The notes: generated by a model not told the origin, from the letters alone. Positions 1 through 8,783 are shown, numbered from the stretch's first letter. The stretch: DNA of 64,000 nucleotides from Kribbella flavida DSM 17836 (GCF_000024345.1 NC_013729.1:3224001-3288000), one strand, 5' to 3'. Numbers and translations are program-made.

Positions 1-212
1 GTGCGCTGCGCGGTGGCGGGTGGTTTGTTCGTGCGGCACTGCCCGGGGTTTGGCGCTGTGCGCGGTCATCGTGGTTGGCGCTGCGCGGTGGCGGAAGGTT
101 GGTCGGGGCGCTGCGCGCCGGCCAGTGAACGGCTGACGCGCGCAGCCGAGTGCTCGGGCAACCCCCAGCACACCGTCCCACCCCCCAACCTCTTGCCCCA
201 CAACGAAAACCC

Positions 213-240
213 TTGACCCCGAACCGCCCAAGCGGTTCAG
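213..240 (+). promoter_or_regulatory. Possible promoter with overlapping palindrome before the AraC-type gene
   Basis: TTGACC (213-218) is followed 16 bases later by TTCAGT (235-240), a weak -35/-10 pair. The spacer and -10 are overlaid by a perfect 7-bp inverted repeat, GAACCGC-CCAA-GCGGTTC (221-238). The GTG start of the regulator is at 245. A regulator binding here would block its own promoter; this is inference from position only. Confidence 0.35.
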
Positions 241-244
241 TCGA

Positions 245-1093
245 GTGGTGGTCAGCGGGGAGTCCTACCTCGAGCGTCCGCCCCTGCCGGGGCTCGCGGG
301 AACGGTGCGCACGGTGTGGATCCAGCGCACCGGCGACTCCGCGTACGTCCAGCGGCATCTGCCCACCGGCGGTGTAGAGCTGCACTTTCCGATCGGTGGG
401 CCGGCTCAGTTGCTAGGTCCGTTGACCGGGCCGCAGGTCGAGGTGATTCCGGCGCAGACGACCATGCTCGGCGTGCGATTTCACCCGGGAGCCGCGCCGC
501 CGATGCGGGCGGCGGTGCTGAATGAGCTGGTGGACCAGCGGCTGGAGCTGGCCGAGCTGTGGGGGAGTGCGGCGGACCGGCTCGCGGAGACGACGGCCGC
601 GGCGGCGACGCCGGAGCGGGCGCTGGCGCTGCTGCAGGTCCACCTCGTGCAGGAGATTCGGCGGACGGAGGACGGGGATCGGCTGATCGGTGCGGCGGTG
701 CGGGCGTTGATGCCCTGGCAGCCGGTCGACATCGACAGCTTGGCGAGTCGTCTGGCGCTGTCGGGAAGTCAGCTGCGGCGGCGCTGCCTGCAGGCGGTGG
801 GGATGACCCCGAAGGTGCTGCAGCGGACCTTGCGGTTCCAAGGATTTCTCGCGCTGGCTCAGGCCGGCGTTACGGCGACGGGGCGGCGTGGCGCGGACGG
901 TATGACCGGACTGGCGGCCGACGTCGGGTACGCCGACCAGGCTCACCTCGGCCGGGAATGTCTCCGCCTGACCGGCCTCACCCCGCGGCAGCTGCTCGGT
1001 GGCAGCCTCGACCGGTGTGCCTGCGGGCACGACCACTCGGCGTCCTACCGCCCGCTCCTCGCGACCCGGGACAGGCTGCTGGTCCGGGTCTGA
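245..1093 (+). CDS. AraC-family transcriptional regulator
   Basis: A 282-residue DNA-binding regulator. The N-terminal ~120 residues look like the small sensor domain often found before AraC HTH domains (DUF6597-like: VYxxxxLPTGGVELHF and a GVRFHPGAA stretch). The C-terminal AraC HTH pair is visible at about residues 155-255: first helix region IDSLASRLALSGSQLRRRC, then GLAADVGYADQAHLGRE and LTGLTPRQL. The extreme C-terminus carries a short Cys/His cluster (CACGHDH), unusual for the family and possibly metal-binding. GTG at 245 is the first codon giving a complete N-terminal domain; a second GTG follows at 248. The reductase and epimerase genes downstream on the same strand are plausible targets, but the 185-base gap shows no direct coupling. 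Confidence 0.85.
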   Translation: MVVSGESYLERPPLPGLAGTVRTVWIQRTGDSAYVQRHLPTGGVELHFPIGGPAQLLGPLTGPQVEVIPAQTTMLGVRFHPGAAPPMRAAVLNELVDQRLELAELWGSAADRLAETTAAAATPERALALLQVHLVQEIRRTEDGDRLIGAAVRALMPWQPVDIDSLASRLALSGSQLRRRCLQAVGMTPKVLQRTLRFQGFLALAQAGVTATGRRGADGMTGLAADVGYADQAHLGRECLRLTGLTPRQLLGGSLDRCACGHDHSASYRPLLATRDRLLVRV

Positions 1094-1278
1094 CCCTGCG
1101 CGATTTGTTCAAGACGCCGCCGCCTCGCCGCTCGTAGCTTGAACGCGCGCGGGTTCACCACCCTCGACGACCCGGCCGCCGCGTATCCCCGCAAGCAACC
1201 TTCCACGGCTGATCGTCATCAAGAGGGTGTACGGCCCGGAGTTCCCGCACGCCATCGGAAACCCAGTGAAGGAGCGAC

Positions 1279-1884
1279 ATGAGCAAGGTTCTCACCGCGC
1301 ACGCCGTCTCGGTCGACGGCTACATCAGCGGCCGTACGCCGGACGGCGGGGAGGAGTTCGGTCGCGGTCTCGGCGACGCGGCCACGCTCTTCGACTGGTA
1401 CCTGGACGGCGACACGCAGAGCCAGGCGTTCGCCGGGTTCAAGCTCAGCGCGCCGAGTGCCCGGTTCTTCGACACCCTGGCGGCGCGGGTGGGAGCGACG
1501 GTTGCCGGGCGTACGACGTACGAGCACTCCGGGCACTTCGGTGGCGGGAGTCCGCATCCGACGGCGCCTCTGTTCGTGCTGAGTCACCGGCCGGCTCCCG
1601 AGATCAGCGAGCGGCAGACGCTCGTCACCACCGGCATCGCGGACGCGATCGCGGCGGCCCGAGAGGTTGCCGGTGACAAGGACGTCGCGCTGATGGGCGG
1701 CGGCGTGGTGACGTCGGCGCTGGCCGCCGGCCTGCTCGACGAGGTGGTCCTGCACCAGGTGCCCGTCCTGCTGGGCGGCGGACGCAGCTTCTTCCAGGAG
1801 GTTCCCCAGCACGTGCAACTCCGGCTGGTCGCGGCCATCCCGGCACCCGGCGTGACCCACCTCCACTACGAGGTGGTCCGATGA
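1279..1884 (+). CDS. RibD C-terminal/dihydrofolate reductase-like protein
   Basis: A 201-residue protein of the RibD C-terminal (DHFR-fold) family common in actinobacteria. It starts SKVLTAHAVSVDGYISG, with the typical 'SxDGY' strand-loop, and has GRTTYEHSG and a late GGGVVTSALAAGLLDEVVLHQVPVLLGGG segment. These proteins bind NAD(P)H, and most have no assigned substrate. They are usually not true folate or riboflavin enzymes. The ATG is preceded by a good GAAGGAG ribosome binding site. Its stop overlaps the start of the downstream epimerase gene by four bases (ATGA), so the two are probably one operon. Confidence 0.88.
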   Translation: MSKVLTAHAVSVDGYISGRTPDGGEEFGRGLGDAATLFDWYLDGDTQSQAFAGFKLSAPSARFFDTLAARVGATVAGRTTYEHSGHFGGGSPHPTAPLFVLSHRPAPEISERQTLVTTGIADAIAAAREVAGDKDVALMGGGVVTSALAAGLLDEVVLHQVPVLLGGGRSFFQEVPQHVQLRLVAAIPAPGVTHLHYEVVR

Positions 1885-2801
1885 TCCTCGTCACCGGTGG
1901 GCTGGGCATGATCGGCGCCCACACCGCTCGCGCGCTCGCCGACCTCGGGCAGGAGGTCCTCGTCACCTCCCACCGCCGGGCCGAGGTCCCGCCGTTGCTT
2001 GCGGGCAAGGTCACCGTCGCATCGCTCGACGTCACCGACCGGGACGCGTTTCTCGCCCTCGGCGAACGCCACCAGATCAGCGACATCGTCCACCTGGCCG
2101 GCAGCATCCCCGGTGAGGATCCGGTCAGCTTCTTCCGTACGGACCTGACCGGCCTGCTCAACGCGCTCGACGCCGCCCGGACCTGGGGGGTGCGCAGGTT
2201 CGCCGTCGCCAGCAGCCTCGGCGTGTACATCGGCCGGAGCGAGATCCCCTGGCACGAGGAGCTCGCCCTGCCCACCGCAGAGCTGCCGCACCTGATCATC
2301 GCCTTCAAGAAGGCCGTCGAACCACTCGCCACCCACAGCCTCCAGGGCAGCGGCGTCCAGCCGGTCCTGCTCCGGATCGGGACGATCTGGGGACCGCTGG
2401 TCGACCCGGAATCGCCGTTCTTCCACATTCCGCCGTACATCAGCGCCGTGCTGCGGGGTGAGAAGCCGAACCCGCTGTACGCCGACGACGGCGGCGACTG
2501 CTGCTACGCACCGGACGCCGGGCGCGCGATCGCGTCCCTGATCACCACCGAGACGCTGGCGCACAGCACCTACAACGTGTCCAGCGGCCGGCCGGTCACC
2601 AACCGCGAGTTCGCCGACGCCCTGCAGGAGATCACGCCCGGCCTGCAGCTGGACGTCCTGCCCGGACGGCAGCACGACCCTGGCCCCGATCCGTACCTCG
2701 ACATCACGCGGCTCACCCGGGACACCGGCTTCGAGCCGGCCTTCCACGTAGCCACGGCGGTCACCGACTACGTCGCGTGGCGCGCCGGCAACCCGCGCTG
2801 A
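1881..2801 (+). CDS. NAD-dependent epimerase/dehydratase family protein
   Basis: An extended short-chain dehydrogenase of 306 residues. The Rossmann dinucleotide motif is at the N-terminus (TGGLGMIGAHTARAL, GxxGxxG) and is followed by DVTDRDAF and VHLAGSIPGEDP. The usual YxxxK catalytic motif is not obvious: the corresponding region reads ELPHLIIAFKKAVEP, where the Tyr seems to be replaced. It may therefore bind a sugar nucleotide or related substrate without ordinary epimerase chemistry. The four-base overlap with the preceding reductase suggests translational coupling. The substrate is unknown. Confidence 0.83.
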   Translation: MILVTGGLGMIGAHTARALADLGQEVLVTSHRRAEVPPLLAGKVTVASLDVTDRDAFLALGERHQISDIVHLAGSIPGEDPVSFFRTDLTGLLNALDAARTWGVRRFAVASSLGVYIGRSEIPWHEELALPTAELPHLIIAFKKAVEPLATHSLQGSGVQPVLLRIGTIWGPLVDPESPFFHIPPYISAVLRGEKPNPLYADDGGDCCYAPDAGRAIASLITTETLAHSTYNVSSGRPVTNREFADALQEITPGLQLDVLPGRQHDPGPDPYLDITRLTRDTGFEPAFHVATAVTDYVAWRAGNPR

Positions 2802-2827
2802 CGACCGCCGGCACCCCGCGCTGGCGA
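2783..2827 (+). repeat. 22-bp imperfect tandem duplication across a stop codon
   Basis: Bases 2783-2804 and 2806-2827 are two copies of a 22-base segment (20 of 22 identical, period 23). The first copy contains the epimerase stop codon; in the second the TGA is TGG. It looks like a recent slippage duplication at the 3' end of the gene. The following 190 bases up to the next gene also repeat a GTGCGGTACGG element but show no gene. Confidence 0.7.
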
Positions 2828-3014
2828 GCGCCAGCGGCGTGCGGTACGGAACCACACGGACCGCTGCCGCGAGCCGTGTGCGGTACGGACACCGCCCAGG
2901 TCCGGCTGTGGGCTTCGTCTCGTCCGCTGCGGTAATGGTTGAGCGGAACAATGTCATGACCTGATCCTTGGCCCGTGACTTCTTCGCCTCGTGCCGCGCG
3001 CTCAGGGTGGCGTC

Positions 3015-3791
3015 GTGCCTGACGTTTCGTTGTGGACGATCGTCTTCCTGGTGATCGCGGCGTTCTCGGCCGGCTGGATCGACGCGGTCGTCGGCGGTGG
3101 CGGGCTGATTCAGCTGCCCGCGATGCTGCTGGGCCTGCCGAACGCCTCGCCGGCGCAGATCCTGTCGACCAACAAGATCTCCTCGCTGTGCGGTACGGCG
3201 ACCAGCGCTGTCACGTTCGGCGTCAAAGTGCGGCCGGACCGGCGCACGGTGGTGCCGCTGGCGCTGCTGGCCGGGCTCGGCGCCGCGGCCGGAGCGTTGG
3301 TGGCGACGAAGATCCCGATGGCGTGGTTCAAGCCGATCGTGCTGGTGCTGCTGATCGCCGTGGCCGTCTACACCGCGGTGAAGCCGACACTCGGTGCCCT
3401 GACGGCCCTGCGGTTCGACGGCCGGAACCACTACGTCGCGGCCGGGGCGGTCGGCCTGCTGATCGGCTTCTACGACGGCGCGGTCGGCCCGGGCACCGGG
3501 TCGTTCCTGATCTTCGCGCTGGTCGGGCTGCTCGGCTACAACTTCCTCCAGGCGAGCGCGAAGGCCAAGATCGCCAACGTCGCCACCAATCTCGGCGCGA
3601 TCGCGGTCTTCGCCGCCGGCGGCGCGCCGTTGTGGCGCCTCGGCCTGATCATGGGCGCCGCCAACATGCTGGGCGGCCTGCTCGGCGCCCGGACGGCGGT
3701 CGCTCGGGGCAGCCGGTTCGTCCGGATCATCTTCCTGGTCGTCGTCAGCGCCCTCATCCTCCGCCTCGCCTACGACGTCTTCTGGCTCTGA
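3015..3791 (+). CDS. TSUP (TauE/SafE) family permease
   Basis: A predicted 258-residue inner-membrane permease of the sulfite/sulfonate exporter superfamily (TSUP). It has about eight hydrophobic segments and the two characteristic repeats: GWIDAVVGGGGLIQLPAMLL with NKISSLCGTATSA near the N-terminus, and GFYDGAVGPGTGSFLIFAL with ASAKAKIANVATNLGA in the second half. TSUP proteins move sulfur-containing or organic anions, but the substrate cannot be read from sequence. I chose GTG 3015 rather than the upstream GTG 2991, because AGGG sits 7 bases before it and the protein then begins directly with the first membrane segment. It stands alone between unrelated genes. Confidence 0.87.
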   Translation: MPDVSLWTIVFLVIAAFSAGWIDAVVGGGGLIQLPAMLLGLPNASPAQILSTNKISSLCGTATSAVTFGVKVRPDRRTVVPLALLAGLGAAAGALVATKIPMAWFKPIVLVLLIAVAVYTAVKPTLGALTALRFDGRNHYVAAGAVGLLIGFYDGAVGPGTGSFLIFALVGLLGYNFLQASAKAKIANVATNLGAIAVFAAGGAPLWRLGLIMGAANMLGGLLGARTAVARGSRFVRIIFLVVVSALILRLAYDVFWL

Positions 3792-3889
3792 GCCGCCGTC
3801 CGGCCCTGACCCGGAAGACGTCGTCAGCCGGCGTCCGGCCCACGTGATCAGCGTGTGGACAACCGCAGAGAACTGTCGATGCGGTCCAG

Positions 3890-3928
3890 TACGGTCACGC
3901 TGTGGTTGCCGGTGCTGCCGACGCGTGA
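3890..3928 (+). promoter_or_regulatory. TACGGT -10 element with an 8-codon leaderless upstream ORF
   Basis: TACGGT (3890-3895) lies 6 bases before GTG 3902. That GTG opens an 8-codon ORF ending with TGA at 3926-3928, in frame with the SARP gene that starts 16 bases later at 3944. The geometry matches the leaderless promoters seen elsewhere in this window, so a leaderless mini-ORF may precede the regulator. Expression is not shown. Confidence 0.35.
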
Positions 3929-3943
3929 AGGTGAGGCGACGAA

Positions 3944-6900
3944 GTGGAGGAGCTGCGCTTCCGCATCCTCGGGCCCGTCGGGGTACGCCGTGCCGGCGCC
4001 GAGATCCCGCTGCGGGCCCGCCGGCTGCGGACGCTGCTGATCGCCCTGCTGATCCAGCCCCACCGCGTGGTTCCGACGGCGGAGCTGGTCGAGGCGCTCT
4101 GGGGTGCCGACCTGCCCGCAGGTCCCGAGCGGGCGTTGCAGACCGCGGTGTCGCGGCTGCGCGCCGCCTTGGGGCCGGCGGCCTCGGTGATCAGGACCGT
4201 TCCGGGCGGCTATCTGATCGCGGTGGAGCCTGAGCAGCTCGACCTGGCCGAGTTCCGCGCGTTGGTGGACTCGGCGGCCGCCGAGGAAAAGCTGTTGCCA
4301 AAAGCAAAGATGCTGGACGAGGCGCTGGCGCTGTGGCGGGACGTGCCGCTGTCCGGGACCGGGGTGGAGGCGCTCGAGGGGCGGCCCTGGCTGATCGAGG
4401 AGCGGTTGCAGGCGATCGAGCGGCTGATCGACGTCAGACTGGCGCTGGGGGAGCACAGCGCGCTGCTCGCCGAGCTGGCGAAGCTGACCCAGCAGTACCC
4501 GCTGCGTGAGCGGTTCTGGATTCAGCACATGATCGCGCTGTACCGCGCCGGCCGCCAAGCCGACGCACTCGCGGCGTACCGCCGGCTGGAGACCCGGCTG
4601 GCCGAGGAGCTCGGAGTGGATCCCGGCGCCGAGACCCGCGAAGTACGGCAGGCAATCCTCGCCGGGGAGGCGCTCGCCGCCGGGTCTGCGGGGCAAGGTG
4701 GTGCACGGACCGATGAGGCTGATCCCGGGCCGGACGATGACCCGGGCGAGGCCTGGCGGGAGCACCGGCAGCTGCCGATGGATCTGGCGGACTTCGTCGG
4801 GCGCGAGGAGGCGATCGGCCAGCTCACCGAGCGGCTGTCGCAGGACGCCGCCCTGCCGGTGATGGTCGTGTCCGGTCCTCCCGGCGTCGGCAAGTCGGCG
4901 CTCGCCGTGCATGTCGCGCATCGGCTGCGCGACCGGTTTCCCGACGGCCAGTGGCACGTCCGGCTCGCCGGTGCGAGCGCAGCGCCGCGAGACCCGGCAG
5001 AGGTCCTCGGCGAACTGCTCGGCCTGGCCGGGATCGATCCGTACGCGGTGCCCGCCGACCTGGAAGCCCGGGCAGCGTTGCTGCGCTCCACCCTGGCCGA
5101 CCGCCGGGTGCTGATCGTTCTGGACGACGCCCGCGACGCCGGCCAGGTCAGGCCGTTGCTGCCGGGGACCGCCGGCAACGCCGTCCTGGTCACGAGCCGC
5201 AACGAGCTCACCGCGCTCATGGTCACGGTCGGAGCCCGGACGACGCGGCTCGGCATGCTCGGCGAGCACGAGGCCGCCGACCTCCTGAGCTGCATGCTCG
5301 GCGCCGAGCGGGTCGCCGCCGAACGGCAGGCCGCCGCCGACCTGGCCGAGGTGTGCGGACGCCTCCCTCTCGCGCTGCGTATCGCCGCAGGTCACCTCGT
5401 CAGCTACCCGGACCAGCCCATCGCGCAGTACGTCGAGCTGCTGCGGACCGGTGACCGGCTCGAAGAGCTCGCAATCGGCGACGGCCCGGACACCGCCGTG
5501 GCCGCCGCCTTCGCGCTCTCGTACGAATCCCTGCCGCGGCCGGCCCGGCGGCTGTTCGCCCTGCTCGGGGTCCTGCCGTGCGGAGACTTCACCGCGCCCG
5601 TGGCCGCCGCGCTGCTGGACTGCCCGTCCCCGGACGCGGGCCGCCTGCTCGACCTTCTGGTCGGCGTCAACCTGCTCCAGCGGCAGCACAGCCGGTACGG
5701 CATGCACGACCTCATCCGCCTGTACGCCGTCCGCCGGGCCGAGGGGGAGCCGGGTGCCGAGCAGGCCTGGACGAGGGTCGTCGACTGGTACCTGCGCACA
5801 GCCGATGCGGCCGTTGACTTCCGTTACCGCGGGTACGTGCAGCTCACCGGTCGGCTGTTCGACGAAAATCCGTTCGATCGGGCGCAGCAGGCCGACGCAT
5901 GGCTCGCCGCCGAGCTGCCGAACCTGGTCGAGTGCGTCATGGCCGCGGCCGAGTGCGGACCGTACGAGCAGGCGTGGCGGTTGGTCGACGTCCTGCGGCA
6001 CTACTTCAACACCGACGATTTGGTGGGTGCGTGGCGACCCGCGGCCGCCGCGGGGTTGCGGGCCGCCCTCGCGAGCGGCGACCGGGCCGGTGAGGGGGCG
6101 ATGCGGCACAGCCTCGGGGTCCTGCTTGCCGCAACCGGCGACAACCTGGCCTCGATCGAGCAGCTGACCGCTGCCAGCGAGTGCTACGCGGAGGTCGGCT
6201 TCCGGCTCGGTGAGGCCGCGCTGCTGTGCAATCTCGGCATGGCGCACGACGACCTCGGTGAGTCGACGCGGGCGGCCGAGCTGCTGCAGCGCGGGATCGC
6301 GATCTTCCGCGCGCTGGGGCGGGGAAGCAGCCTCGCGCCCGCACTGCACAGCCTGAGCAACGTCCGCTGGAACCTGGGCGAGCTGGACGCAGCTCTGGCG
6401 GCGGCCAACGAGGCGCTGCAGATCGAGCCGGCCGGCCGGCCGGGCAGCATCGCGCTGCTCAACCGCGCCACGATCCGCCGGCTGCAGGGCGAGGCGGAGC
6501 TGGCAGAGCGGGACTTCGCGGCAGCGATTGCGCTGTCGGAGCGGACCCCGGTGGCGGCGTACTACGAGTTCGGGTTGCTGCTCGCCGATCTCGGCCGGTA
6601 CGACGAGGCGGAGGCACAGGCCCGCAGGTCGCTGGAGATCAGCCGACGGGACGGCCTGGAGTGGCACGAGGCCAGTGCGCTGAACGTGCTCGGGATCGCC
6701 TGCCGGGGGAAAGGGCAGTGGGACGAGGCGGTCCGGCACCACTCCGCGGCTCGCGACATCGCCGTCCGGCTGGGACATCGCGCGACGGAAGCCGAAGCAC
6801 TGCTCGGACTGGCAGGCGTCGCGTTGGCCCGGCGGCAACTCGCCGATGCGCTGGAGCTCGGCCGGCAGGCACGCGGCCTCGCCTCCGAACTGCAGCAGCG

Positions 6901-7054
6901 GATCGTGCAGTGCCGCGCCCTGCTGCTGCTCGCCGAGACCAGCCGACTGGCCGGCCATTCGGACGACGCCAACCGCTACGCCGCCGAAGCAGCCGACCTG
7001 CAGCAGTCCACCGGCTACCGCCCGATCGCTCCGGCCGGAGTCTGCTTGCCCTAG
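3944..7054 (+). CDS. AfsR/SARP-family regulator with NB-ARC and TPR domains
   Basis: A 1036-residue STAND-type transcriptional activator. Residues 1-95 form an OmpR-like winged HTH (LRFRILGPVGVRRAG, RALQTAVSRLRAALG). Residues 96-245 are the bacterial transcriptional activation domain, ending EELGVDPGAETREVRQAIL. A NB-ARC ATPase follows a short linker, with P-loop GPPGVGKSA near residue 310 and Walker B VLIVLDDA near 388. The C-terminal ~340 residues are tetratricopeptide repeats. Proteins of this build use the TPRs to sense a signal and ATP to switch oligomeric state. The GTG start has GAAGGTGAG upstream. No biosynthetic cluster adjoins it, so the target is unknown. The very long ORF on the opposite strand is a high-GC shadow. 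Confidence 0.93.
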   Translation: MEELRFRILGPVGVRRAGAEIPLRARRLRTLLIALLIQPHRVVPTAELVEALWGADLPAGPERALQTAVSRLRAALGPAASVIRTVPGGYLIAVEPEQLDLAEFRALVDSAAAEEKLLPKAKMLDEALALWRDVPLSGTGVEALEGRPWLIEERLQAIERLIDVRLALGEHSALLAELAKLTQQYPLRERFWIQHMIALYRAGRQADALAAYRRLETRLAEELGVDPGAETREVRQAILAGEALAAGSAGQGGARTDEADPGPDDDPGEAWREHRQLPMDLADFVGREEAIGQLTERLSQDAALPVMVVSGPPGVGKSALAVHVAHRLRDRFPDGQWHVRLAGASAAPRDPAEVLGELLGLAGIDPYAVPADLEARAALLRSTLADRRVLIVLDDARDAGQVRPLLPGTAGNAVLVTSRNELTALMVTVGARTTRLGMLGEHEAADLLSCMLGAERVAAERQAAADLAEVCGRLPLALRIAAGHLVSYPDQPIAQYVELLRTGDRLEELAIGDGPDTAVAAAFALSYESLPRPARRLFALLGVLPCGDFTAPVAAALLDCPSPDAGRLLDLLVGVNLLQRQHSRYGMHDLIRLYAVRRAEGEPGAEQAWTRVVDWYLRTADAAVDFRYRGYVQLTGRLFDENPFDRAQQADAWLAAELPNLVECVMAAAECGPYEQAWRLVDVLRHYFNTDDLVGAWRPAAAAGLRAALASGDRAGEGAMRHSLGVLLAATGDNLASIEQLTAASECYAEVGFRLGEAALLCNLGMAHDDLGESTRAAELLQRGIAIFRALGRGSSLAPALHSLSNVRWNLGELDAALAAANEALQIEPAGRPGSIALLNRATIRRLQGEAELAERDFAAAIALSERTPVAAYYEFGLLLADLGRYDEAEAQARRSLEISRRDGLEWHEASALNVLGIACRGKGQWDEAVRHHSAARDIAVRLGHRATEAEALLGLAGVALARRQLADALELGRQARGLASELQQRIVQCRALLLLAETSRLAGHSDDANRYAAEAADLQQSTGYRPIAPAGVCLP

Positions 7055-7445
7055 GCAACGCCGGTGCCCACCGGGTCGCAAAGCAGTTGCTGCCCCGGGT
7101 GTTCTGACCGCACACTGATGCACGCACGGCCAGATCAGCAGTGGGACCGGCAGTTGCCGGGACAGTTCTGCGCGTTGTACCTGGCCAATGGATGCGGCTT
7201 TGCAACGGACAAGGCTCCACACCAAGGTCTGTCCCGGTGCGCACGCTGTCCCGGCCCACGGCCCTGCAGGCCCGGCTGCTCGTCACGAGCCGGTTCCTCC
7301 GCCGCGAGCCGGGGTGCGCACCGGGCCGGACCGGGCAACGAACAACAGGGGCCGGAAGCAACCGGCCGAACAGTGCTGTGATCGGCAGCGACCGGTCGAG
7401 GAGGATGTGCCGGCCGCAGTGGCCGGTCGACACAGGGGAGGGACG
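7055..7445. other. 391-base gap without a supported gene
   Basis: Open frames here have no recognisable protein and no ribosome binding site. The upstream extension of the next gene's frame (from 7188) is best read as non-coding. No strong promoter, hairpin or repeat was found. Confidence 0.5.
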
Positions 7446-8120
7446 ATGGCGAAGATCACCGTGCAGGCGCACGAGCGGGTGCTCGTGTACCGCGACGGCG
7501 TCTTCGAGGCGCAGCTGGAGCCCGGCCGGTCGACCGTCCGCCAGTCCCGCCGTACCCGGCAGGAGCGGATCGACCTGCGGCTGCGCCAGCTGTCCGTCAC
7601 CGGGCAGGAAATCTTCACCGCGGACGGCGTGACGGTCCGGGTGACCGCGATCGTTCGCTGGCGGGTGAGTGACCCGCGCGCCTTCGTCGAGCAGGCGGCG
7701 GCCCCCGAGGAACTGCTGCACGTCGCCCTCCAGCTTGCTGTGCGCGACGCGATCGGCCGGCACGAGCTGGACGACCTGCTGCGGGCCGAAGGCCGCGACG
7801 CGGTCACCGCGGCCCTGGCCGAACCCGTCCAGGCGCAGGTCGCCGGCCTCGGCATCACCGTGCTCGGCGCCGCGATCCGCGACCTCGGCGTCGTCGGTGA
7901 ACTGCGTGCAGCGCTGGCCGAGACCGCCCTGGAACGTCAGCGCGGCCGGGCGGCCCTCGAACGCGCCCGCGGCGAGGCGGCGGCGCTGCGTTCGCTCGCC
8001 AACTCGGCCAAGCTGCTCGACGACCACCCGGCGCTCGCCACCCTGCGTCTGGTCCAGGCGGCCGGCGAGTCCGGAGCCACCGTCGTGCTGACTCCGGACG
8101 GCCTGCCCGCGCGCACCTGA
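7446..8120 (+). CDS. SPFH/band 7 domain protein, slipin-like
   Basis: A 224-residue protein that is almost entirely one SPFH (prohibitin homology) domain. It reads ITVQAHERVLVYRDG at the start, the central FTADGVTVRVTAIVRWRVSDP strand pair, AVRDAIGRHELDDLL, and a charged helical tail (ALAETALERQRGRAALERARGEAAAL) typical of slipin/stomatin proteins. Family members usually scaffold membrane microdomains. This one lacks the hydrophobic N-terminal hairpin, so membrane attachment is not evident. I chose ATG 7446 because GGGGAGGGAC lies just upstream; the longer frame from 7188 adds residues unlike the family. No nfeD-type protease partner is next to it. Confidence 0.85.
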   Translation: MAKITVQAHERVLVYRDGVFEAQLEPGRSTVRQSRRTRQERIDLRLRQLSVTGQEIFTADGVTVRVTAIVRWRVSDPRAFVEQAAAPEELLHVALQLAVRDAIGRHELDDLLRAEGRDAVTAALAEPVQAQVAGLGITVLGAAIRDLGVVGELRAALAETALERQRGRAALERARGEAAALRSLANSAKLLDDHPALATLRLVQAAGESGATVVLTPDGLPART

Positions 8121-8128
8121 CCGTGTCC

Positions 8129-8134
8129 TAAGGT
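8129..8134 (+). promoter_or_regulatory. -10 hexamer TAAGGT, probable leaderless promoter
   Basis: TAAGGT ends 6 bases before the ATG at 8141, placing transcription start at or next to the start codon. No ribosome binding site is present. Confidence 0.45.
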
Positions 8135-8140
8135 CGCCTC

Positions 8141-8683
8141 ATGCCGACGCCGCCGCTGACGCCCCGGCCGACCGCCACCCTGTTCGCCGGCCGGGTCCAC
8201 GTCGCGTACATGCAGCTCTACGTGATGAGCGGCAGCGGCTTCGCCACCGACCCGGACCAGGCGAACAAGGGCCAGGTGAACGGACTCTGTGGCGCGGCCG
8301 TGCCGGGCATGCTCTTCCTCACCACCGGCCTGCACACCGGTGCCACCCACCTCACCATCGAGCAGTACGACGAGGAGCCTGCCCTCGACGACGCGTGGGA
8401 GGAGATCGTCGAGGTGTCGTTCCGGCCGGACGACGAGCTCGTCAGCCTGGTCGAGTGGGCGGGACAGGCGAGCTACCCGTTCCTGCTCCCGGTGCAGTAC
8501 TACCGGGTCCGGTACTGCGCGACCGGCATGGACGCGGCGTCCGCCGCCGACGTGGTGACCGGCGACGAACCACCACTCGATCGGTACCTGCTGCAGCTGT
8601 GGCCGGATTTCCCGCAGCCGGACCGGATCCGCCGGCAGACCGCGGACGTCGCGGCGTACTGGCACCAGGCCTGGCGGGACTGA
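8141..8683 (+). CDS. Conserved hypothetical protein, function unknown
   Basis: A 180-residue soluble, acidic protein that I do not recognise. It has no signal peptide or membrane segment. Visible features are a Gly/Cys-containing centre (GQVNGLCGAAVPGMLFLTTG), an acidic stretch (QYDEEPALDDAWEEIVEVSF), and a C-terminal part rich in Pro, Trp and Tyr (YLLQLWPDFPQPDRIRRQT). Codon use is as strongly GC-biased as in its neighbours, supporting a real gene. It starts 20 bases after the band-7 gene but seems to have its own leaderless promoter. No function is proposed. Confidence 0.75.
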   Translation: MPTPPLTPRPTATLFAGRVHVAYMQLYVMSGSGFATDPDQANKGQVNGLCGAAVPGMLFLTTGLHTGATHLTIEQYDEEPALDDAWEEIVEVSFRPDDELVSLVEWAGQASYPFLLPVQYYRVRYCATGMDAASAADVVTGDEPPLDRYLLQLWPDFPQPDRIRRQTADVAAYWHQAWRD

Positions 8684-8783
8684 TTCGCCGGCCGGACCAC
8701 TGGTATTACTGGTATTGCTGAGACAGATTCGATCCATGCGACTCAGCGAGGCAGTGGGTTACGAATCGCGAACCTCCGCCATC

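Noticed and set aside
1..216. Open frame at the left edge, GTG start, 71 residues
   Set aside because: No ribosome binding site or family match. The sequence repeats GCGCTGCGCGGTGGCGG twice, which explains its apparent openness. It might be the end of a gene outside the window, but that cannot be supported.
3848..7225. 1125-residue ORF on the minus strand
   Set aside because: It is antisense to the SARP gene, rich in Gln/Arg/Gly and Pro with no domain, and has no start signals. It is the usual shadow frame of a GC-rich gene.
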